64,000 nucleotides of DNA from Umbilicaria muhlenbergii (Eukaryota; Ascomycota; Lecanoromycetes; Umbilicariales; Umbilicariaceae), in the NCBI GenBank assembly GCA_000611775.1, contig KK106981.1, forward strand, positions 2,603,211 through 2,667,210, written 5' to 3'. Position 1 is the stretch's first letter, and every line of letters starts with the position of its first letter. The notes beneath the pieces are model-generated. The model did not search any database, was not told the origin of the DNA, and saw only the letters and a list, made by a program, of their open reading frames with translations. Made by a program: the position numbers and the translations under genes. Shown piece after piece: positions 37,026 through 46,927 of the stretch.

Positions 37026-38247
37026 TTTGAAGAGGAAGAGGAAGAGGAAGAAGAAGAAGGACGATTATGAAATGGCAATGGAGCACTCAATGGCTTTGTC
37101 GAGAGGTCGAGCTGTAGTTATGCCAGAGGTGAGGCCTTTTCTCGGCTCGAGGGAAGTGTGGAGAGGGAGGTACCTCTCTGATCTGCCGGTGCAGCAACAG
37201 TAAGGTAAGCTAGTGAGCTACGTAATGATAGCTGCCACCTTTTCCGGACGTGCCTGGGAACTTACCGGTCTGGGATAGGAGCCAGGAGCGTGGAAGCGGT
37301 GCGCGGAGATAGCACAGATAGGGAAATCAAGGTGTGTGCGGATGGGATCGCATCAAGCGCCAGAGGGAGGGCGGGACTATTTATTCTACTTGGATTCTAG
37401 AGTCTCCCTCTTCCAATTCACTCATCCAGTTGTATGTCGTCAGATCGAGATGGCCGTCCCCTCAGACCTCCACCCAGCGGACCCCCCAGCAACGGGTGAC
37501 TAACACGATCCGGGAGCTACGTGGAGACTTTCCTCCTGGTCGTGAGCGTGGGTTGCTGCCATTCGTGCTTGGTGCCCAAAACCCCACTTTCTTGGTGTTT
37601 CTTGTATCGAAGGTCAGACGGGGTCCCGCACTGGAGCCAAACTCAATTGCGGGGTCATGCACGCCGCCACCAGGAAGAAGGAAGAAGTCAGATGTCAGCA
37701 CGGCATCTGCAGGGCGCACTTGATCCGGGAACACGCCCCGATGAGTTGGAATGGAAAGCGTGTGCCAGTGCTAATGGCAAAGCATCGGTAGGCCGAAGAC
37801 ACCTCCGGCCGATTTCCTAGCTGTGGGTGGTGCAACGTCACTGGGCCTGGGTGGGCTCATTGCTGTTTACGCTTCCTCGGGCAATTCTAGAACACTTGTT
37901 TTGTGGGTTTGGATCAACCCATTTGGCCGAAGTTCGGCGGGGAGACCGCTGCGATGTCGGCGTGGGTGAGGCTCTTGAATGCTCACGTGCTCTAGTTCCT
38001 CAGGATTTCTAATTCCGAAAGCTGGACTGGCTCACAAAAGCGGTATTTCGTTGCTTGATGTCAAGCTTTCATGGAGTGCCGTGAACCGAGAACGAACCTA
38101 GCTTGCTACAGAAAGAGGTATCACTATCCAGCACAGACCGCTAACGTTCTAGCCATACAACGCCTCTCCACAAGTTACCCTGGATCCATCATCAATCGCC
38201 AATTCGAGTATGAACATCTTGTAGCATGGCAAGACCCCTCCCTCGTC
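37026..38247. promoter_or_regulatory. Upstream region of formate dehydrogenase; 1.2 kb without a clear gene
   Basis: It contains a GA-rich purine run (plus strand 37,028-37,062) directly before the start codon and an AATAAATAG stretch (minus strand, about 37,379) that might be TATA-like. Open frames of 90-130 codons occur on both strands between 37,334 and 37,820 but overlap each other and match nothing I know. Confidence 0.45.
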
Positions 38248-39596
38248 TTAGGCACCCGACTCACCGAAGTAGAGCTTATGCCAAGATTGAAACACGCCAT
38301 CGTTCCAGCCTATAATCGCCCCTCGAATCCCCGGTGTTAGAAGCACCCCAGTGTAGATCGCCGGCCGGCCGGCCTTCGTCACCACCCACACTCTCTCCGT
38401 GATCCCTGACGGCAGCGAAGACGCATGCATGATGCCACAAATCAAAATCACCCCCAGCACCGCCAGTCCACCGAACATCGTGAACCAAGGCCGCCGCATC
38501 TTCACTCCTCTCCAGCGCGCGCTCCCATGTACCACTGCCAAGATGCCAATGTCGATGGCTTCAAAGATGAGGCTGAGTGAAATCCCAGCCACGGTAGCTT
38601 TGAGCCATGCCTTCTGTCGGACTCCAGGGAGGTCGATGCAACCGATGCCTTTGCTGAAACTTTGTTCAACACTGTAGAGGTCGCAATTGCCGTCAAGAAC
38701 AGCGATCCCAAATGGCTGGAAGATTGGAGAGCACTAGGATACCATCGGTGCTTCTGAAGCTTTACTAGCCGAAACTGCGCGTGCCAGCCCTAGGATCTGA
38801 ACGACCACCACTGCAATTAGCAGCACTAGGGCTGCGCCAGCTACCCAGATGGTGGAGTCTTTTAGTATGTCTTCCAGGCTGGGCTCGAGGAGATCCTCCG
38901 TCCGATCGACTATTTCATTTATGCCGACGTTGAAGCTGTCGCGCTTCGCGGGGTCGAATGGGTCCATTTCATATCTGCCCTCCTCGACGGCATGGCCTTC
39001 TAAAATCCAGTCAGTCCAAGAAGCACCGCGAAGCATTGGAGATTCTAAATACCGGGATTTGAACTGTTTCTCTGCATCTGGGCCAGCAATGCATTATCCT
39101 TGGCCTTCTTGGATGCGAAGAGCGCTTTCGCAAAGCGGCTCAAAAGTCTTTTATCTTCGACAATAAGAAACAGGACTTGAGCCATGCTTCCAGCATCGAT
39201 GACCAGGAGCAAAGGCGTCCATGTGAGGACCTTCTCGGCCTGGAACTTCGTGGAGACGTAGGCCTGCACAGTCACGATAACGGTGAGTAACGTAGCTGCC
39301 ATGCACCATGTCTGCACCGCCTCCCATCGAACCACTCGAATCACGACGACGGGAATATGGACAATGATGACGACCGCCGTGTACACCCAGGGCATCAGCG
39401 CTCCACCAATGTCTGGGCGCAGGTAGGAAGCGCCATTGAACTCGAGGATAGTCTGGCTCAGGACCTCGCCCCATGTGACATTGGATGTGAAGATTTTATC
39501 CGTCGCATTCAGAGGGCAGAGGTCGAGCGACGATGCTAAGGACTACTGTAGGAAAGAGAAGGAGAAGAGCGCAAAAAGTACTGACTTGTTTGCCAT
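38248..39596 (-). CDS. Multi-pass membrane protein, unknown function (frame not clean)
   Basis: I do not recognise the function; the layout resembles a widespread Pezizomycotina family of hypothetical integral membrane proteins. Start taken at 39,594-39,596; a 46 bp intron (about 39,535-39,580, GTACTT to TTAG) would bypass a TAG and give a luminal-type segment with two N-glycosylation sequons (NATD, NVTW). Hydrophobic helices follow at PWVYTAVVIIVHIPVVVI, MAATLLTVIVTV, LLLVIDAGSMAQVLFLIV, then an acidic loop (MLRGASWTDWILEGHAVEEG), WVAGAALVLLIAVVVVQIL, and a last part with ISLSLIFEAIDIGILAVV and FGGLAVLGVILICGIM. The frame shifts by one near 39,045-39,060 with no good intron, and a TAG near 38,745 needs a weak-donor 60 bp intron (GTTTCG..CAG). 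Either odd introns or an early pseudogene. Confidence 0.5.
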
Positions 39597-39710
39597 AAGC
39601 TGGCAAAAATTTGAGTGCGGGTTAAACTTAAAGGCAACACCTGGAGACTTGAAAGATTGCGACGATGAGACGTAGATGTAAGAAATGAGAAGAGACTAGA
39701 TGGAGGATAC

Positions 39711-39720
39711 CCTATATATT
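39711..39720 (-). promoter_or_regulatory. TATA-like box of the membrane-protein gene
   Basis: AATATATAGG on the minus strand, about 115-125 bp before the proposed start codon at 39,596. Confidence 0.35.
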
Positions 39721-40020
39721 GAAGCTCGAGCTCGAGTCTCGAACGCAACCCGACCGCCTCACTTCAGGGCGGCAAGGGGTTTCAGGCGTAACCGGATCAG
39801 TAGTACGTGTAGCGGGAGAAGTGGCGAGAAGGTGGCACTTTCTCGACGTTATGGTACAGTGTGGGTGTGGTAGTGGTTAGTTGGTTGGTTGGTTGGTTTA
39901 TTTATAGACCGTCCCAGCTCCCTAAGGGTGCTATGCGGCGTGTCCCTACAGGGGTGAGGGGGTAAGGGCTTTCTCCAGTTACGGTGCCAAGCTTTTTGGC
40001 CTGGCACTCACAGCTGAGAA
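39721..40020. other. Right margin of the gene island
   Basis: GC-balanced sequence with a short TTGG run (39,881-39,897) and then GGGGTGAGGGGG-type purine stretches. Composition drops to AT-rich at about 40,020, the right edge of the island. No gene seen. Confidence 0.5.
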
Positions 40021-40280
40021 GCCTGGAACAAAGAAGCAATTTTAATGCTGAAATTCAGTGCAAAATCCCTTAAAGTCTTATTGTCCCTGCAGTTTATTTA
40101 TAATCATTTTTATTTCAATTATTAATCTGTACTCTTATGATCTTGAGCTCATGCTGCCTTTGTATAATGATATATCTTTCAGTTGAGTCTGCTGTTAAGT
40201 GTGACTGCACTCAGCTTTGCTGACATGTCCCCTCAGTGACTTACAAAGCAGATGTCAGAAGTCAGCATAATCTTGTTTTA

Positions 40281-40422
40281 ATCACTTAAACTCCTCTGCC
40301 TCAGTTAAGATTAACTAAGTCTTAATGCCCTTTGAGATTAACTACAAATACTGATTGTGTGCATTTTTCAGGGAGGATCTGAGGGCGTAATCTTAAAAAC
40401 AAGTTAAAAAATACTTCATGTT
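40281..40422 (+). repeat. Dispersed repeat H, copy 1
   Basis: About 142 bp matching 42,546-42,686 in direct orientation, sharing GATTAACTACAAA and TTTTTCAG cores. Weaker similarity continues right for some 250 bp in both copies. Unknown element, perhaps an old LTR. Confidence 0.65.
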
Positions 40423-40810
40423 AAAATCTCAAGTCATGAAGGCACAACAGTCACATAAAATTAATTATAATTTTGTTATTCAATATTATAATTATAATAG
40501 ATTATATAATAATCACTTTATTTAATGCTGTAATCAGTATTTTAAAAAGTGTCTTGTTATTAAACAGTTTTTTAAGTTTTCACAGAGTGTACTTTTCAGT
40601 TTAAAACAGTGATCTTATATCTTAAAAACTAAATGATCACACTCTCTCAAAATTACTTTATCATTTAAACTCATTGATAGCAGCCTTCAGATTAGATTAT
40701 ATAAAAATCCTTAGCACTGAATCTTCTATGTAATGAAAATGTTAAGATTTTGCATAACTTCTGCATAGTGATGTGCATAACATGCACAAAACTTACACGC
40801 GTAAAAAACA

Positions 40811-41712
40811 ACAGAGAAAACAGCAGCAAAAACAGCAGTGAAAATAACAGCAAAAACAGCAGCAAAAACAGCAGCAAAAACAGCAGCAAAAACAGCAGCA
40901 AAAACAGCAGCAAAAACAGCAGCAAAAACAGCAGCAAAAACAGCAGCAAAAACAGCAGCAAAAACAGCAGCAAAAACAGCAGCAAAAACAGCAGCAAAAA
41001 CAGCAGCAAAAACAGCAGCAAAAACAGCAGCAAAAACAGCAGCAAAAACAGCAGCAAAAACAGCAGCAAAAACAGCAGCAAAAACAGCAGCAAAAACAGC
41101 AGCAAAAACAGCAGCAAAAACAGCAGCAAAAACAGCAGCAAAAACAGCAGCAAAAACAGCAGCAAAAACAGCAGCAAAAACAGCAGCAAAAACAGCAGCA
41201 AAAACAGCAGCAAAAACAGCAGCAAAAACAGCAGCAAAAACAGCAGCAAAAACAGCAGCAAAAACAGCAGCAAAAACAGCAGCAAAAACAGCAGCAAAAA
41301 CAGCAGCAAAAACAGCAGCAAAAACAGCAGCAAAAACAGCAGCAAAAACAGCAGCAAAAACAGCAGCAAAAACAGCAGCAAAAACAGCAGCAAAAACAGC
41401 AGCAAAAACAGCAGCAAAAACAGCAGCAAAAACAGCAGCAAAAACAGCAGCAAAAACAGCAGCAAAAACAGCAGCAAAAACAGCAGCAAAAACAGCAGCA
41501 AAAACAGCAGCAAAAACAGCAGCAAAAACAGCAGCAAAAACAGCAGCAAAAACAGCAGCAAAAACAGCAGCAAAAACAGCAGCAAAAACAGCAGCAAAAA
41601 CAGCAGCAAAAACAGCAGCAAAAACAGCAGCAAAAACAGCAGCAAAAACAGCAGCAAAAACAGCAGCAAAAACAGCAGCAAAAACAGCAGCAAAAACAGC
41701 AGCAAAAACAGC
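40811..41712 (+). repeat. 12-bp satellite array, about 72 perfect units
   Basis: The unit AGCAAAAACAGC is repeated without a visible mismatch from about 40,846 to 41,712; a degenerate lead-in (40,811-40,845) shows ACAGCAGTGAAAATAACAGC-like variants. Because 12 is divisible by 3, most reading frames stay open, giving 290-340 codon frames on both strands made only of repeats such as KNSS or KTAA; these are not genes. It ends directly at a truncated family B LTR. Confidence 0.97.
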
Positions 41713-41934
41713 TCACTGAGGTGACTGCTTCATGAGACCTTCCTCAGGCAGGCTAGCTTCAGAAGGAATATATTATGAGGTCAGAGTGTGTCTCACTTTC
41801 TTTCTTAGCAATAATTCTCTACCTACTAGCAATATCATACTATTGTGAACCATCAACTATAAGCTTAAGTCATTATTGTCACATAGCTTCATAATTCCTT
41901 AGTTAAGATATTACCTCACGGTAGTACGCTTACA
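41713..41934 (+). repeat. Truncated LTR of family B (222 bp)
   Basis: Matches the last 222 bp of the plus-oriented B LTR (7,082-7,303) and ends CGCTTACA. The left 233 bp are missing, replaced by the 12-bp array. It keeps more CpG and CC/GG than any other B copy, so it is the least decayed one. Confidence 0.88.
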
Positions 41935-43900
41935 TATAAAATCATTAAGTTTTTATAACTGCTCTCTGCTCTTATAATTCTGTCACAGCATTTAAAGAGC
42001 AGGCTTTCTTTTAATCAGCTGCTCACAGACAGCAGCAGCAAAAGTGACAGTAATAACTTTAAAACCTCTGTACACATATTAATCAGATGCTTATAACTTG
42101 TATTATCTACATGTTGAATAATCAAAATGAGGCGTTCAAAATGACTGATATATGAGGCTGAAATATGAGGCTAAAAAACAAGTGCAAAAAATTAAGATAA
42201 TATGATGATGTTAACTGCTTAATAAAGTCTAAAGTGATTTCTCACTTATAATTTAATATGTAAATGAGTTAACTCACTTTAATTAAGTGATGTTGAGTAA
42301 CTGAGTTGATTTTAGTGTAATTGTGTGAATATTATCATTTGATAACCTTGAAACAAGCTGACCTTTACTTCACCTAGTGCTCATTAAAGGACATAACTTT
42401 GTGAAAGTTAATAAATGCTTCTTTAATCTTTTTAACTTAACTCATTTCACCTCCTTGAAAGTAACTTATTGAGAGGAATAACTTGACTGTCATATGATTG
42501 CATTACCTCTATATTTGAGCTTTACTGTTATGTGAATTTGCCTCAGTCACTTAAATCCCTCTGCCTCAGTCAGATCTAATCAAGCTTTAATACTTTTTAA
42601 GATTAACTACAAACATTAACTGTGTGTATTTTTCAGAGAGGGTCTAAGGGTGTAATCTTAAAACAAGTCAGAAAACGCTTCACATTATAATAAATACATA
42701 GAAAACACTTTACATTGAATTCTTTACCTATTCATCACTGATGATATAAAAGCGTCAATAACATCATTATAATTATATATTTATATGTGAAGTTGATTAT
42801 ATAACACCTGTTTTATCAAACTCTGCAGTTAAATTTGAAATTACATATGAATTATTTCCTGTGAGAGCGTGTGTTCTCAATATTATTGAAAAACCTTGAC
42901 TCAATATCTTTAAAATTAAATAATCACATTAACTTAAAGTTTTTTCAGTACTTTTTATACTCTTAAGCAACCTTTAAGTTAATTTGTAAACAAATACTTA
43001 ATATTAATCTTGTCATATATATTATAAGTTTGCTGTCTTGTACTTGATAACTTTTTAAATTAACTTAATATAATGCTGATTATTAATCTTCAATCATATG
43101 AAGTTATCTTAAGATAAACTTAAAGACTTGTCAGGTACTTAAAAACATTAAGTTTTAAAAATCATTATTAATAATGTGAGATTATTATATTAAGTTAAGC
43201 ATAAAGCTTTTAACTATATAGAAGTTAAGTTTTCTTATATAATAATTTATAAACTCTCTACTCATGATGATTAAAATAATTAAAGTCTTAATCACCTTGA
43301 CTGTCTCAATTATCTCATGATTATAAAGGTTGAAGTGATTAAAGTCTTAATTAATTCAATTATTTTAATCACTTTGAATCATAATTATTTTAATTTAAAT
43401 AATTAATCAATTCTGTTAATTAAGCTCATTATAATATTAAGTCTCTCTTTAAAGTTTTTTGTTTTAAAAATCAATAATTCTTTCTATATTATGCAGATGT
43501 TTTATGATCACAAATTTATTTATAAACTCAACTTGTATTATCAGTATCTGATGAATTTTATTATGAAATTTAAAGTTGTTATAATGTGTTTTTATGATTA
43601 TTATATTTAATTTAATCATAAATACAAGGTTTTTGATGATTTTAATCATTGTAAAGAGTGTATTTATTTTAATATATTTTATGAGTTAACTGTTTCTTCT
43701 TAAGAGTTTTTTTATGTCAGTAAGAAAATACTTTATCTACATAATGAAAAATAAGTTTTATTTATTTAAAAACAAACTTGAAAGCAAAAACTGCTTAAAA
43801 TTAAGATAAAAAAGAAAAAACTTTATAAATAATTATTACTACTTAAAAAGTAACAAAGTAAACTTATATGAACAAAGCTTTACAATATAAAGAAGTTAAA
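41935..43900. other. AT-rich block with repeat H copy 2 and LTR-like remnants
   Basis: No gene recognised. A stretch at about 43,290-43,420 with repeated AATCACCTTGA and GAAGTGATTAAAG motifs resembles the family E LTR (61,300-61,430) after heavy AT shift. The rest is too decayed to place. Confidence 0.45.
42546..42686 (+). repeat. Dispersed repeat H, copy 2
   Basis: Direct partner of 40,281-40,422. The 12-bp array and the truncated B LTR lie between the two copies. Confidence 0.65.
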
Positions 43901-45801
43901 AATTAAAAGACTGCTGCTGTTGCTGATGTAATTAATTCTTTCATGATTATTCTCTCACTTTCTTTTAATAATATTAATATTATATTAATTTTATCATTTT
44001 AAGAAGACCTGACTTCTGCTGATAAAACTACTGAAGAGACTTTAAAGAGTTAAAGCTTTCTTATGACTCTTATGTTGTTTTGATATCTTGATACTTTTTT
44101 CACTTTATTAAGTAATAAAGCTGATCATTTATTTCTTGTGTATTTGAAATCCTTTTAACTTTATACTTTTAATTTTATTCATTGTTGAAGTTTAATAGAT
44201 ATAACTGTACTGATATTTCTGAATAAGCTGATTTTAATAAGAAAATATGAAATATCAGATATATTTTCATCTCACTTAATTATTAAAGTTTATAATTACT
44301 TTTCCCTTTTACCTACTTGATTTTAAAAGGTCTCAGTTTTGTATAATTTAATTTCATACTTAATCTTGTTATTTTAATATTTTTTTAAAAAAGACATATT
44401 TTATTCTTCTTTACGCTGCACCATGGGTTGGGTTTGGGTTTTTTTTGGGTTGGGTCACACTGGGTTGGGTTTTTTTGGGTTTGGGTTGGGTTTTTCACTG
44501 GGTAACCCAGTTCAAGTTCACGTATGTCTCATCCAAACAGCTTTCAAAGCAGCTTCCAAAACGGCTTCGATGACGGCCTCAAAAAGCGGCTTCCAAAACG
44601 GCCTTGAAAAACAGCTTCCAAAACAGCTTCCAAAATGGCTTTGATGACGGCCTCAAAAAATGACCTTGAAAATAACTTGAGAAGGCGCCTTTTGAACGGA
44701 CTTTTTTGACTACCATAAAGACTACCATAACTATTTGTATGTACTGGGTTAACTCAGAATTTTCTGAGTTTGGGTTAAATGGGTTGAGTTTTTTCTGAGT
44801 TGGGTTTCAGCATGTATAACCCACCTCAAAACCCAACCCAAACTCAACCCAAACTCAAACTCACTGAGTAAAACTCAACTCATGGTGCAGTGTTGTCTTC
44901 TTCTTAAAAGTAAGTCTTTTACTCTTTTTTTGTTATAATATATAATTAATTATTATAATAGAAATATAATATCTTTATTAATTATTTATGCACTGTTTTT
45001 AGTAGTTTTACATTCACTTATACTTGATTTATTATTAATTATAACTCTCTCAGTTCCTTTGTTATATTTAAATAAAAATCATAATTAACATAAAACAGTG
45101 AGTATTCCGTTGTAGTAACTTTTAAGGTATTATATATTAATTGTGTGATTAATAATAAAGTAACTCAGTTTTCTTGTTGATAATTAATATAACACTATAA
45201 GTATTATTTTAACATCTGATTTAACTATTTTATCTGCTTATTTATTTGTAAATAATAAGCTATGAATAACTTATAACATATACTTAACTGATTTATAAGT
45301 GACCTTTAAAATTTAAATATAAATAACTTATTTTAATCTGATATAAATTCCTCAGGTATATTATGTTCTGCAGTAATTATTTTTAAAAATATATAAGTTA
45401 ATTGTTCTGCTGTAATTGTTTCATTATATGAGATGAATTTACTGTATTTTATTAATTTATCTGTGATAATTAATATAAAATTATAAACAACTTTGATTAA
45501 GGAGTTCTTGAATTTCAATAACTTAATTATGAAGTTTAATACTACTGACTTTTAAAGTCTTATTAATACTTAAAGTGATTAAAGTTCTTCATATAATTTA
45601 TATTTTTCATGTTTTATTCTCTGATAAATATTATACTTTCTTATATATTCTTTGATTTATTATTATATGTATGAGAAGTAATATGTTTTGATAAACTTTT
45701 TAAAATTTTATCTATTTCTTAATGTTTTTAAGTTTTATCATTATGATATAATTATATAAGCTTTATTTTTTCCTTGTTTGAGATGTAAATTAATTTGTTG
45801 A
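43900..45801 (-). mobile_element. Very AT-rich fossil of family E (pol part), split by a MITE
   Basis: Runs parallel to 61,960-63,100 of the better preserved E copy: for example TGAATAAGCTGATTTTAATA here against TGAATCAGCTGATTCAAGTA there, and TTGATAATTAATATAACA against TTGATAATTAACATAACA. It covers the integrase and downstream part of a minus-strand element. It carries far fewer C and G than the other copy, so it is the older or more mutated one; no long frame survives. Ends are approximate. Confidence 0.6.
44412..44894 (-). mobile_element. hAT-like MITE, family G, copy 1 (483 bp)
   Basis: Terminal inverted repeats TACGCTGCACCATGGG and, at the right, CATGGTGCAGTGTT. The flanking 8-mers TTCTTCTT (44,404-44,411) and GTCTTCTT (44,895-44,902) agree at 7 of 8 positions. 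The ends carry GGGTTGGGTTT-type runs and the centre has CAAAACGGCTTCGATGACGG-like repeats. It is inverted relative to copies 2 and 3 and encodes nothing. It keeps several CpGs unlike its surroundings, so it is a later arrival. Confidence 0.85.
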
Positions 45802-46022
45802 TGTCAAGACTATGCAGATTATGAATTAATGCATGTGTTTTAACAGCTGACATTTAGCTACAGAGAAGAATTCTAGTCTAAGAAGCAAAAGAAGAAAAGA
45901 GTGCAAAGGTTAAAACCTTTGTGTGCATATTAAACTCATTAGTCTAATTGCTGCTAACTCATTCAGTCATTCAGTTCAGTATAATGTTTAGTTCAATAAC
46001 ATGTTCAGGTGTAAACCTGACA
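45802..46022 (-). repeat. LTR of family D (copy 2, 3' LTR)
   Basis: 221 bp, TGTCAAGACTATG to AAACCTGACA, closely matching 6,762-6,991 apart from small length differences. A pyrimidine tract (TTCTTCTCTTT, 46,026-46,036) beside it is the minus-strand polypurine tract. Confidence 0.88.
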
Positions 46023-46799
46023 TTATTCTTCTCTTTATTTAGTGAGCTCTGTGAGCTGATCATCTACTTTTCTGCTTTGTCATTAGTGTATTCAGTGACT
46101 CAGTCAGCTTATTTGAGTACCTTTCATGAAATGCCTCTTTCAGTTCAGGTGAGTGTTTGAATTCATTAATATTGTATCAGATCTTGTCAGGTGAGTACTT
46201 TTTTCATGTCACTTTATACTGTAATCTGTTTTTTCATCAACAGTTATTATTAATTTGTTCAACTTCTCATTCTGATTCAGCCTGTTCAGTTATTACAGGT
46301 GACGGTGGTGACTCAATTTACTTAAATAAAGAATCATTCACAGTGAGTTACAATAAAGAGGTGTGAAATACAGAGTGTATTTTCATTAACTCAGGCAGTT
46401 CAAGTTCATATACTTAAGCTGATACTTTCTTCTTGATTCAAAAAGATCCTTTGTTCTTGTGATTCAGCTTTTTGAACAGATGAGTCATTTAAATGTTTTT
46501 TATTAACAATCATATCAGATCTTCTACTTGATATGTTGAGGTTAATATTTAAGTTCAGTTTGTGAAGTTTTTCTGCTGAAGTTGTGCTGCTGTCATGTTC
46601 TCTTGTAACATCACATGTAAAGTTTTCATATGATTTATTATGAAATCAGCTTTTTCCTTCAGAATTCATTCTCTTGTCAGCAGAGGTGAGGTGATCAATC
46701 ATTTAAAGTTAAAGCTCATTCAAGAGTGATATCCTTTATTCATAAAGAATGATGAAACTTTGATGAAGTCAAAATCTGCATTGTTAACTGTAAACTTAA

Positions 46800-46927
46800 T
46801 GTTGTGACTTTATCAGAGCCTCATCACCCCTTATCTTAACTTAATGTAGCTTAATGAAGCTTAATGAAGTCAGCATAAAAGCTGACTTCTTAGTAGATAA
46901 AATATGACATCTTTATCACTCACAACA
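46800..46927 (+). repeat. LTR of element F (5' LTR)
   Basis: 128 bp with the internal short repeats AGCTTAATGAAGCTTAATGA and an inverted pair GAAGTCAGC/GCTGACTTC. The partner at 55,877 carries a MITE. Confidence 0.85.

Noticed and set aside
37334-37820. A gene in the 1.2 kb upstream of formate dehydrogenase
   Set aside because: Overlapping frames on both strands, no domain recognised and no consistent splice signals.
27300-40020. Secondary-metabolite or formate-pathway gene cluster
   Set aside because: A BBE-like oxidase next to a formate dehydrogenase is suggestive, but there is no synthase, P450, transporter or regulator, and the other neighbours are housekeeping genes.
40692-41724. Four open frames of 290-340 codons on both strands (Leu/Phe, Cys/Phe, Lys-Asn-Ser and Lys-Thr-Ala repeats)
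   Set aside because: They are only the 12-bp satellite read in several frames; a period divisible by 3 with no stop keeps them open. No promoter, unique sequence or intron supports a gene.
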